Positions 22,126 to 31,134 of a stretch of DNA of 64,000 nt are shown here, piece after piece. Made by a program: the position numbers and the translations under genes. Below the pieces are notes generated by a model. That model saw nothing but the letters and a program-made list of their open reading frames with translations, made no database searches and was not told the origin of the DNA. How positions within the stretch are numbered: the stretch's first letter is position 1; each line of letters opens with the position of its first letter. This DNA comes from Odontocerum albicorne. Lineage: Eukaryota; Arthropoda; Insecta; Trichoptera; Odontoceridae. The stretch spans positions 9,457,850 through 9,521,849 of the forward strand of contig OX463859.1 in assembly GCA_949825065.1 (NCBI GenBank), read 5' to 3'.

Positions 22126-22319
22126 CAGTGTTTCCCAAGGTTTTTTGTGCTATGCCCCACCTTAGCATTTCTAAAGTTCTTATGCCCCCCCTACGTAACG
22201 GTGACGCGACAAAGCGATCAAAATACGACTAAACTCTGAACGAGTCAATTTTAGAATTGCCCCCCTTAAAAATCAAATTGTCCCCCTGTGGGGCGTAGGC
22301 CCCACGTTGGGAAACACTG
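22126..22319. mobile_element. hAT-type MITE with 8-bp target duplication
   Basis: 194 bp bounded by perfect 13-bp inverted ends CAGTGTTTCCCAA / TTGGGAAACACTG and flanked by an exact 8-bp duplication ATTTAGAC (22118-22125 and 22320-22327). 8-bp duplications and CAGTG-type ends are standard for hAT elements. The interior is non-coding with C-rich patches (GCCCCCC, GTCCCCC). Confidence 0.93.
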
Positions 22320-22437
22320 ATTTAGACCATTAATATTCATTGGACCATTAGAAAATACAACTTAAATTAAAAAAATTCAATAAATATATTGGAAAATTTT
22401 AAAGAATGTCTCATTTTACAATCCATACATCCTTTCG

Positions 22438-22550
22438 TGTTGCTCATGCCTGAGCATCGTGATTCTCACGATAGCCTCTGACATGTTGCTCATGCCTGAG
22501 CATCGTGACTCCCACGATAGCCTCTGACGACTCCTCTCCATCCATCTCTG
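22438..22550 (-). repeat. 46-bp duplication inside a LINE-like fragment
   Basis: TTGCTCATGCCTGAGCATCG...ACGATAGCCTCTGAC occurs twice, 46 bp apart, then GACTCCTCTCCATCCATC. A related single copy is at 60960-61035. Similarity to LINE 3' regions is suggested by the dispersed copies only. Confidence 0.6.
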
Positions 22551-22708
22551 TTGCGTGTCTCACTTCGTCATTCTACAATATCACATTTTTAATAAATATG
22601 TTATATGAAATAAAAACCGATTTTTAAATGTTCATTTAACAATGACAATTTTGTGCCAGGTCACTGTTCCATTCAATAAATTCAAAATTGATACATGTAC
22701 GAGTATAT

Positions 22709-22951
22709 CGCCTGTTGAGAATCATAGTGGCGAAACTCCAAAAAATCGATTTTCGAGTTAAGACTAGCAAATGGCACTAAAATGACTCCTTTTTTACGTG
22801 TATAAGTGGCAAAAGTATATTTTAGCTCCTTGGAGCGGCAAGGAGTTGAAATATACTTTCGCCATTTATGCACGTAAAAAAGGAGTAATTTGGTAGTCTT
22901 AACTCGAAAATCGATTTTTTTGAGTTTCCTCACTATGATTCTCAACAGGCG
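22709..22951. repeat. 243-bp near-perfect palindrome (foldback element)
   Basis: Outer ends CGCCTGTTGAGAATCATAGT and the reverse complement of the right end agree exactly over 20 bp. Arms remain paired through AAAATCGATTTTCGAGTTAA, CTCCTTTTTTACGTG and AAGTATATTT to a tip CTCCTTG-gagcgg-CAAGGAG with a 6-nt loop. Each arm is about 118 nt with a few mismatches and one small bulge. Possible foldback MITE or source of a long hairpin RNA. Confidence 0.93.
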
Positions 22952-22984
22952 TTATATATAATATAATATATAATGCATTTGTTA

Positions 22985-23240
22985 TAACGGTGTGCAAAAG
23001 AATGAAGTGGCAATGGGCAGGACACGTGCCCAGAATGTCAGACTCCCGATGGACATACGAAATAATCCAATGGTACCCAAGACGCATAAAGAGGCCCAGA
23101 AGAAGACCGAAGGTACACTGGATAGATGAAATCAGGAAGCATGGCAGCATCACATGGCACCAACGAGCAAAAAACCGAACTATTTGGAGTCAACTTGGGG
23201 AGACCTTCATCCAGCAGTGGAACGACCCTGGTTGACAATG
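22985..23240 (+). pseudogene. RTE-type LINE C-terminus and tail
   Basis: The plus-strand frame reads 'KRMKWQWAGHVPRMSD' ... 'RPRRRPKVHWIDEI' ... 'QQWNDPG' and stop, followed by (ATG)n. This is the standard C-terminus of insect RTE-like endonuclease/RT proteins (WAGH-R, GRP..RW.D). The frame is open over about 80 codons but everything upstream is missing (5' truncation). Confidence 0.85.
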
Positions 23241-23519
23241 ATGATGATATAATGCATTATTCTTCTGATACTTTTCTTCCACAGTCCTTTCTTATTTTTA
23301 ATCCACGCGAGGTCCACATAAATTCTCCCTCGTTACGTTTTTAACAGAGGAAGCTATTTTGTATCCTTTCCTCTGGTGTGGTTTAGACTGAGAGCCATGT
23401 GTTCCACACGCGATGCCCATATCAGCCTCGTAATTTGATGTCATCATTATTTTGTTGTCATCACATGATTACTACATCAATTTATCTAAATGAGATCGCA
23501 TTACAATTGGAAATATGTG

Positions 23520-23650
23520 AGAAAATGCATGTAATCACGCCGTTTCCTTCTCTGGGTAGGCAAAGAGGACAGAGCGTCAGATTTACTTATCGCGACACAC
23601 GTCTTTCGTCTCTTCTACATCCATACAATTTTTTATATAACTCTGTTATG
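23520..23650 (-). mobile_element. LINE-R 3' end
   Basis: ATCACGCCGTTTCCTTCTCT, GGGTAGGCAAAGAGGACAGA, GCGTCAGATTTACTTATCGC, CTCTTCTACATCCATACAA. Strongly 5'-truncated. Confidence 0.75.
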
Positions 23651-24345
23651 TGGTGGATTCTTAACCTGTTTTTTGTCCATAAAATGAACCCTAGAGTCAA
23701 CTTTTATGAACAGTATTCATTAACCATAATGAATCCTGTTGATTAAAATAGGTAAGGTTCCAGGGGGGTCTTATGTTTTTTTTTTTTGCTGAAAAGCGGG
23801 GTTGTGGGCCAAATAAGTTTGGGAACTTGTGGTTTAAAGCATACGTACAAATACACAACAAATCAATTAATTATTGTTGTTTAAGCATCATCTTTTGCTG
23901 AATGCTAGTTGTTAAGAGAGAAATTACCATACCTAATAGACAAATAATTATAGTATTTAAACCGAGTCAGTCTTTCATCTTGTCACAATTACCATAAGAG
24001 CGACCATCACTGCGCGGAATATTGAACGGCATTTTACTGCCTGCCTATGTCAAGTGAGCCAATCCAATGATTGCGATGTCAGCCAGAGAACATCTTTAAT
24101 TGCGAAATTACCATTGGAGAAAACGTGTGCATTAATTATCGCATTAATCCTGTCGCCTCGACGCTGTGAACATGTAAATATTTTAGCCTGACTTGTCTTG
24201 GTCGGACCTTGAAACTCAATTTGACGCAATATCTCCAACATGCGATCATAACTCGCTTTACTGCCGCTCATCTCAGTTGCAAATTATGATCGCATCGTGA
24301 ATATATAATACTTGTACATTTATTTGATCACTTTTAATTGAAAGA
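23651..24345. other. Unassigned region with a 73-codon frame
   Basis: The minus-strand frame 24050-24271 is unusual for this window because its composition is balanced and its product hydrophilic (starts MSGSKASYDRMLEILRQIEF). I do not recognise it and see no other copy, so an exon of an unknown gene is possible but unsupported. A T-run and hAT-like text (CCAAATAAGTTTGGGAAC) lie at 23780-23830. Confidence 0.25.
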
Positions 24346-24349
24346 CTTA

Positions 24350-24850
24350 GGCCTCGGCCACACAGAAAGGAGCCTCGCTTGATGCTTAGAGCTATGTTGT
24401 GAGTTAGGCGACATATCCTAGCGAACCAACGTACCGCATACTATCGCAGTGGCCACACTGCACGCTTCGCGCCACGCTGCAAGACGATTAGTCATCGAGT
24501 GAATCTCCTAGCGAATAGACGTGTTGGTTAATTTACAAGATGGCGGAAGTTTTAATGACAGCTGTGTATAAAAGGTAGCCTTTGTGGAACCCATCGAGCA
24601 AATTATAGAAAAATGTGTCTGCAATAAAATCACTTTGGAATGAAGTTGCACAGAAAGTAAATAAAGATGGTAAGTTATAATGCAATTGGTTAGTTTTGAG
24701 AGTGGCATCGTGTATTGACTCAACCGCTTCCAACTGTCAAATGAATGTTTGCGTAGCACTTTGGTGTGGCCAGGCATGGAGTCAGCTAGTATATGAGTCA
24801 CTTAAAATCTAGCTTAGCACCTAAGAAAGCATTTTGGTGTGGCCTCGGCC
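24350..24850. mobile_element. PIF/Harbinger-like MITE
   Basis: 501 bp flanked by TTA on both sides (24347-24349, 24851-24853). Ends GGCCTCGGCCACAC and, reverse-complemented, GGCCGAGGCCACAC match at 12 of 14 positions. A 3-bp TTA target is typical of PIF/Harbinger. The interior repeats 'CTAGCGAA' and 'GTGGCCACAC'-type motifs and encodes nothing recognisable. Confidence 0.75.
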
Positions 24851-24949
24851 TTAGAAAATTCAAATGTCTCCATTTCTGCTATTTATCTTAATGTTGAATA
24901 ACAGTGTTCTGATAAGACTGTTCTTCTTGTGAATAATTCACGGAGTTGA

Positions 24950-25490
24950 CAAATGTGACTGAAAAGGGTTATCACGGCTTGTAATGAGAAAGGCTTGAAA
25001 ATGAAGGTATCAAAGACAAAACTTATGAGTCAATTGAAGAAAAAGTTGACGAATTCTGTTATTTATGTTGTATTTTCTCAGATGATGGAAGAGTTACGAG
25101 GAATATTGAACGGGGATATTGTAGTGAAAAAAAACAAAGTCCATGGGGCACTAAAACATATACATATACTCGAACCGGATAGAATCAAAATAGTCCAAGA
25201 TGATAGTCCAAAACAGTATTTTAACACCAACTTTAATGTATGAGAGTTACACGTGACGTAGAACGGGGCACTAGAACATATATTCTCGAACCGGACAGTA
25301 TCAAAATAGAACAAGATGGATAGTCGACAACAGTATTTTAGTGCCAACTTTTATGTATGAGAGGGACACGCGGGCGTAGAGATCAGGATTGAAAAGAGCC
25401 AAATAAATGCTGTAAAAATCCTTGCCCATCGCACCAAATAAGTTCTTCCTGCTTTATCAATAACGCCATCCAGTAAGGAGACAGAGACGG
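24950..25490 (+). pseudogene. LINE-R with internal 119-bp duplication
   Basis: Covers 'GLKMKVSKTKL' (RT thumb side) to the 3' end. The block GGGGCACTA(A/G)AACATATA...GTATGAGAG occurs at about 25145 and 25264, diverged from each other, so it is an old tandem duplication. Downstream 'AAAAGAGCCAAATAAATGCTG' and a truncated terminus with AGACGGTGCC. Confidence 0.75.
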
Positions 25491-25494
25491 TGCC

Positions 25495-26085
25495 TTTTTA
25501 AAAACAAAACTCAACCATCCAACACGAAAAGAAAGATATTTAAAGCTCTAATGAAAACTTCAACCCGCTCCATCGATAAGCACCCCGCAACTTTATTAAA
25601 AAGTGTTTATTGTTTATATTTGTCAAGGCAATGACAGCAAATCAATTTTCATTTGTTTACTTTGACAGCGTTAATGTTGTTAAAAATATGAACTCTGTTT
25701 CTGCATATACTCGTATATGTTTTGTTTCATTTTCATTACACCGTCACAGTATGTTTTGTTTAATTTTCGTCTTAACGGCATTAGGCAAATTATATAATAG
25801 ATATTGTAACATATTTTTCTTGCTTTATGATAATGTCTAAAACAAAAACACAAACACTAAATCCATAATTCAAACTACCTTGGCGTGATATCATTCTTCC
25901 CGACAGGTTGTGTAAGTTGCAATTTATTATCAGTCGTTAACATCGCTGAATATGCGATGCACTTGTCTTTATATGGTTGCCGGTAGATCTCGAGTATGAC
26001 TCAGCATTATGATTATAAAGATATACAGATTTGTACCATAAATGCCACCTTCGTCTTAAATCGTCGAAACTTTTCGAGGACAAAT
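25495..26085. other. Intergenic, nothing recognised
   Basis: No supported frame; the 76-codon plus frame at 25610 is hydrophobic and T-rich. Confidence 0.3.
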
Positions 26086-26089
26086 TGTG

Positions 26090-26390
26090 AGATATTTGGA
26101 ACTCATGTTCCTTAAGAACGTTTTGATTCTCAACATTTTTAGCCTTGCAACTCTCAAAAGAAGAAAAAAATCAAGACTTTGCTACCCATCTACAAAAACT
26201 TAATATCTAGTTGATACATGAGCACGTGGCCGAATAAAGGTTGTACTTGCACAAAGACGATAAGCTTTATCAGGTTAAAGGATATCGACTGTCTTATGTC
26301 ACTAACAGGGCAGCTTAACAGTTTGAACTTGTCGCAAGTATGTATCATATAAGAGCAAACCTTTTCGCTGCCTTTCCTAAATTTTTAGAA
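26090..26390. mobile_element. Partial hAT-like MITE, relative of 48510-48917
   Basis: 26225-26350 matches 48590-48715: GTACTTGCACAAAG, ATAAG(C)TTTATCA, TGTC..ATGTCACTAACAGGG, CAGCTTAACAG, TGAACTTG. Ends are less clear here; TTGATTCTCAAC near 26110 may be the degraded left end. Confidence 0.6.
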
Positions 26391-26519
26391 CCACTACACT
26401 AGTATAGTAAGCACAGAACTCTTAATTCGTCATCGCTCGTATTGGCAACACTGCACCCCGTGAACATGCAACAATAGTCACACACTCTTGCTCTCGTATT
26501 ATTACCAGACGAACTATAC

Positions 26520-26625
26520 CTATACACGTACTACAAGACTCTTTTTTCGGATACCATCGAGAATCGAACCTGAACCTCCCAGGTGTCTTGGCCACGGATG
26601 TTGTCACAGAATTCAATGAATGCTC
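26520..26625 (-). mobile_element. SINE-A tRNA-head fragment
   Basis: ACCATCGAGAATCGAACCTG, AACCTCCCAG, GTGTCTTGGCCACGGATG: complement of the A/B-box region. Body and tail absent. Confidence 0.6.
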
Positions 26626-26689
26626 TCTCTACAAATTTGGTAAGATATTATATAATGTTGTCTTCTTACTCTTCCGTTTTATATAGTAA

Positions 26690-26790
26690 AACCTAGCTAG
26701 TTTAATGCCATGTAACATTTTTTTCCAAACAATCAATAAATTTTCAAGAGATCATGAGTGAAAACCAGACTGGAAGCCATTAAAAAAGCT
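26690..26790 (-). mobile_element. SINE-A tail/body fragment
   Basis: AACCTAGCTAGTTTAATGCC, TTCCAAACAATCAATAAA, GAGTGAAAACCAGACTGGAA. Lacks the head, so it is separate from the fragment just upstream. Confidence 0.6.
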
Positions 26791-27500
26791 CTTTCGGCAC
26801 TTGGTCGCAAGAATCTTGATAGATTTCGTCTGCGATTGAAAGGAAAGGATATTTCCTGTTTTATAGTAGGTGCCCTGTAGGTAATCTAATAACACTTCTC
26901 TCGAACTAATTGCATCATTCTATTGGAAGCATTTCATTATACGCCAGCAATAATTAAATGTATAAATAAACTTTTTAACACATGGTAGTTTTGGAACGTC
27001 TTGGACATCATCGATAAAAGTGCATTGTGAATTTTATTGAGGAGCGATTTGATACCTTCTGCAGTAGGTATCATTTCTATCGAAATCCACCTAAAAAATC
27101 AGGGTTGGAAGACACACGTCTTACAAAATATGTATTAGAGGTTGCCAATTATATTATCGATATTATTCAATGAACCGTATAAATCATTTTCTACAACGTT
27201 CATTTCTATTCTGAGAACCATCGTAGTTTCATAGTCACGTCCGTTAGAAGTAGGCAAGTTATTTATTTTTATCGCTTTTTAATATTACCCTATTTATATT
27301 TTCTTCACTTAACCTCCATAGCAGTTGCTTTTATGGTTTTGTGTATTGGAAAGGTGATCAACCTTTGCAAGCGGCGTGTCCAAGACCTGCATTGGGTTAA
27401 GACCCGCGAACTGCACTTGGTTTTTTTTAATGAATCAATATTTGAATGCCTCAAAACGAGATAGCATGCTCAGAACAGTGTTCCTAAGTCCAGCGCTGCA
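26791..27500. other. Intergenic, nothing recognised
   Basis: No repeat copies or frame that I can assign. Confidence 0.3.
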
Positions 27501-27539
27501 CTACCTTTTTATTGTAATAGATAATATCAATAAAGACAA

Positions 27540-27955
27540 AAGGGGGGCAAAAAATTCAGGCAGTGGATCGGAGCTTGGTTATTATTGCGACAGGAGTGCA
27601 TGGGCTTGCAGGAGGGAAGACTTGTAGCAAAGATTTGTGTGAACTCTTGAGTGTGTGTTTTTGGTGATTATGTGTGGGACTTTTTGGCCTCTGGAATGAT
27701 GTAGTGCGAGTATTTTGGGTTTGAGAATGGTAATATATTTCAAATAAAATTCTTTAATAATAATAATAATCAATGGCACTACAGCCCATTGTGGGCCCCG
27801 GCCTCCTCCAGCAGTCGTCGCCATTCCCTCCTATCCTGGGATGCATTCCTCCAGCCCCTGATATCAATCACGCTTGTATCACTCTGCACCCCATCCATCC
27901 ACATGAGCTTTGGTCAAATAAAATTCTTTGGTCGATTAAAAAAGTATAATAACAA
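27540..27955 (+). repeat. Repeat E fragment, interrupted by a LINE
   Basis: GGCAGTGGATCGGAGCTTGG, TTATTGCGACAGGAGTGCAT, GACTTGTAGCAAAGATTTGT and GTGTGAACTCTTGAG match the reverse complement of 2150-2345. The element is split at 27756 by a short LINE. Confidence 0.65.
27756..27913 (-). mobile_element. 5'-truncated LINE with perfect 16-bp target duplication
   Basis: 158 bp flanked by TCAAATAAAATTCTTT at 27740-27755 and 27914-27929. The minus strand encodes 'DIRGWRNASQDRREWRRLLE' and then ends within eight codons at a stop; a (TAA)n tail abuts the duplication. The C-terminal W-R-R-L-..-A-..-H-.-G-L block is that of an insect RTE/Jockey-type endonuclease-RT. Only the last 50 or so codons were inserted. 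Confidence 0.93.
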
Positions 27956-27956
27956 C

Positions 27957-28090
27957 TACGTCAAGGACGACCTCCATGACCTAGATGGTAAGACGGCTGA
28001 CTTCCAACCCGGGGGCTGCAAGTTCGATTCCTGATGGATCCCAGATTTATTCATGCAACAAAAGTGTAATGAAATAAAATACAACAATTC
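27957..28090 (+). mobile_element. SINE-A head fragment
   Basis: TCCATGACCTAGATGGTAAG (A box region), CCCGGGGGCTGCAAGTTCGA (B box). The body is lost after about 70 bp and A-rich sequence follows. Confidence 0.7.
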
Positions 28091-28154
28091 TTAAAAATAT
28101 TTATGATAATTATAATAAGAAAAAAATATGTGAAACTTAAATTTTTATTATTAT

Positions 28155-28515
28155 AATAACGTCGGCGTCATTACTGGATCTCGTAGTCGAGGGTCCCTTC
28201 GCGATTCCAATGCCAATTCAGTTGGTAAGCGAAGCTGTGTTTCTTTCTTTTTTAAGTGAGTTAGCCGTTGCGCACCAGCAGACCAAATGTACTGGATCTG
28301 GTGTAACACCGAAGTGATACGATCAGAGCACACCGGCATGTTTTATCTCTTTTATAAAAGAATAGATATGACAAGTCATAGATAGGTATCATTATAGCCC
28401 CGAATACTAGGCGAAAAAATGCCTGTGTCATTCGAGGGTAGTAGCACAACGCGAAGTTCGAACCGGCGACCTTCCTCACGGAAGACCATTGCGTTAACGC
28501 GCGGCCATGCTCGTC
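28155..28515 (-). mobile_element. SINE-B, nearly full length
   Basis: On the minus strand: tRNA-like head 'GGCCGCGCGTTAACGCAATG', 'GGAAGGTCGCCGGTTCGAAC', then 'TTTTTTCGCCTAGTATTCGG', a body with 'GGTATCCTT'-like and 'CTTCGGTGTTACACC' parts, 'TTAAAAAAGAAAGAAACACA' and 'ACTGAATTGGCATTGGAAT'. Same order of blocks as 49380 and 53145. The copy stops before repeat C. Confidence 0.8.
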
Positions 28516-28659
28516 GTAAATATGTTTGGATCAATACGTGTTTAATATAGTTTGATCAAGTAGATGGAATTTTAAACGAAGGAAAGGTTTAAAATCAAAT
28601 AAAGTAATAAAAGTTTCATGACAACAGGTATGTTGTACTCACCGGCCACACCACCCTAC

Positions 28660-29110
28660 TGGCACACCGATGTGAGACGATCATTCATCCGACTCCTCCA
28701 GGCTTTTTCCAGGTCCACGTTTCACTGCCATACAGCAAAGTTGGCAACAAAATATTATTGTGGACCAGATTTTGATACTGTCCGGTTCAAGTATATACGT
28801 CTGTTTTGTTAGTCTTTCTTGATTCATTCATACCCTAATCATCTCGGTATACTCTTCTTTGTCAGCGTAAGCCTTGAGTTTACATTCACACCTAATCACT
28901 TCACTCCGTATTTTGTTATAAATTGTCTTTCCATGTATTTTTCTAAATGTATATCTTTTTCAAGGCCCACGTTTCACTCCCATACATCAAAGTCGGCACC
29001 AAAATAGTATTGTGGACTTATCTTAGCAGATTTTGATACTGTTTGGTTCAAGTATACGTATATGTTTTAGTGCCCCGTTGACTTCCCTCTTAACTCTTCC
29101 ATGTTTTATA
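28660..29110 (-). mobile_element. Two overlapping LINE-R fragments
   Basis: 'TTTTTCCAGGTCCACGTTTC...GATACTGTCCGGTTCAAGTA' at 28700-28800 is repeated as 'TTTTCAAGGCCCACGTTTCA...GATACTGTTTGGTTCAAGTA' at 28960-29060, separated by the upstream-type block 'CCTAATCACTTCACTCCG'. Either two insertions or an internal duplication. Confidence 0.7.
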
Positions 29111-29419
29111 AAATTCAGCATGCGGTTCGCACACAACATCCTGACGGGCCACGTGCAGTCCGCGGCCCGTGGGTTGCCCATGTTTCATGTATTGCATCCA
29201 CGTTCTTCTTACTTTTGACTTTCACAAAACTAACTTAGTTGCCCGCTTTAATTATGCGAGAGAGATATTACCGCTTTATGACCGCGCATGCCGTAATAAA
29301 CTTAACTATTTTGAGCAGCTCTCTGGACGATAAACACATACATTGTGGGGGATTTTCAGAATAACTGCTTAATAATTTTACTGGAGCTCTTATACTCCAA
29401 CTTATTGTAATAGAAAAGT

Positions 29420-29725
29420 GTGAAAGGAGAATTAAATGAGATATACGAGCAAGTTGAGGAAGTTAAGAAATATGGTCATATGGTTCGAAGGAATGAAGAA
29501 AGACTAACAAAACGGATAAATAGTTCAAACGTGAAAGGAAGATCAAGGAAAGTATTGTTGGATTAAGGGAATGATATTCTGAAAGAATGAAACGTAGAAA
29601 TTCGGAGAAATCGTAAAATTTGTATGAAAAGGTGTATGAATATAGAAGAGGCGTGTGTGTGTGTGTCGAGATAGGAAGATGTGGCGCTCTGTCCTTTCTG
29701 TCTACACCGACAGGGAAATGCTATT
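29420..29725 (+). pseudogene. LINE-R C-terminal fragment
   Basis: Reads, across frameshifts, 'MVRRNEERLTKRI', 'GRSRKVLLD', 'NRKICMKRCMNIEEACVC', then the end CTGTCTACACCGACAGGGAA. A (GT)n run inside the codons for the Cys-Arg segment has expanded. Confidence 0.7.
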
Positions 29726-29824
29726 GCTTGCTTTAAAAACAATATTTAACTCTTGGTCGATTATCGCTACTTAATTTTTTTGTTGTGTTCCATGAGTTGA
29801 TTGCCTCATATCTATGGTATTAAT

Positions 29825-30200
29825 ACACTCCCTAATCACTTCGATCCGTTTTATGTCATACATTGTCACTCTGTATAAACTTCTCAGCAAATACATTTCT
29901 ACGGAATTTATTCGACCCTTTTCAGTATTTTTCTACGTATACGTTTAACTTCCATACATTAAAATTGTTTACTAGGATCCTGTTTTGGACTATCATCTTA
30001 GCATATTTCTGGTACTGTCTGATTCGGAGTGTACATGTTTTAATGACCGTTGCCTTTGTTTCCAATCTATGTAACACTTCCATTATCTATATAATACGCT
30101 AAGGCATTCCTTAACTTGCTTTAATATTTTTTGTTTCATGCATATTACATTTACTTTCCCTTTCACAATTTTCTATCACGATGACTTTAGATTTCGCGAT
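29825..30200 (-). mobile_element. LINE-R fragment
   Basis: CCCTAATCACTTCGATCCGT, CATTTCTACGGAATTTATTC, GGACTATCATCTTAGCATAT, GGTACTGTCTGATTCGGAGT, and ATCACGATGACTTTAGATTT toward the RT thumb. Minus-strand coding remains are heavily broken. Confidence 0.7.
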
Positions 30201-30240
30201 ATTCATTACCAGATATTTATCATGTTGTTGTTTTGATATT

Positions 30241-30830
30241 TACAAGTTTTGTTTTACTTTGAATTTTAATTTTATTTTGTTAAAAAAAACTGTCAATGAT
30301 CGATATCGACTAAAATACGTAATATTTAGAGACTATGTTGATGGGATGGAATGTAGACATGTTGGTAGAATGCGGATTGATAAAATATGTTGTAATGAAG
30401 ATGAATATAGGGGTTAGTTTGACCGATGAAAAACTTGGAAAAAATGTTTATATATATCGTCAAATGCATATTATGCACTTAAAACACTCGCGATTATCAA
30501 GTGTGATAAATCATAACGTGCAATCAGTATCGGTATCATAAAATAAAGATAAAACATTACTTATATTGCAAGAGATAAAGATGGACTTTGATTTGGTTAG
30601 TGGAGTATCTCGCTGATTTAAAATTACTACAGGAAAATAAGTCAAATAAATCTACTGAAATGATTAACTTAAAACCATTTATTTTGGAGTGAAACGTGGA
30701 CTTGGAAAATTATTAGATTTAAACCATGATGTAGGTACATAGTAAGGTCCAAAAGTTTCCTGCTTGAACAAATTAGAGCTTGGGCAGATACCTCGACAGC
30801 CACGTTCACCAGATAGATGGTCGGACAATC
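30241..30830. other. Intergenic, nothing recognised
   Basis: Overlapping plus-strand frames at 30181-30541 are low-complexity and unassigned. Confidence 0.3.
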
Positions 30831-30889
30831 TTGCAGTTATAATTTGATACCTCGACTCTCAGTAGTATATAAATTAGAACCGATAGAAG

Positions 30890-31110
30890 TGTTAATATGC
30901 ACATATCATCACGCCGTGTAAAATACATTACTTCAATAATAATAATACATATCATTACGCCGTGTCCCTTGCGGGGTAGGCAGATATAACAGAACAATCA
31001 CACAAACCTTCGCCTCCTCCACATTCATACATCTCGTCATGCACAATCTTATATTATTCATACTTCTCACTTTGTCTTCTTTCGAAGTTTGTTCCATTTG
31101 ATCCAACTAT
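30890..31110 (-). mobile_element. LINE-R 3' end (in duplication copy 1)
   Basis: CATATCATTACGCCGTGTCC, GGGGTAGGCAGATATAACAG, CGCCTCCTCCACATTCATAC, TTGATCCAACTATATTTTCC. The first 40 bp of the terminus appear twice (TCATCACGCCGTGTAAAATA and TCATTACGCCGTGTCCCTTG). Confidence 0.75.
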
Positions 31111-31134
31111 ATTTTCCTCGGTCTCGCTTAGAAA

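Noticed and set aside
23780..23840. A hAT MITE end (CCAAATAAGTTTGGGAACTTGTGG)-like text, split here as GGGCCAAATAAG and TTTGGGAACTTGTGG
   Set aside because: Resembles hAT ends, but I could not find a partner end or an 8-bp duplication.
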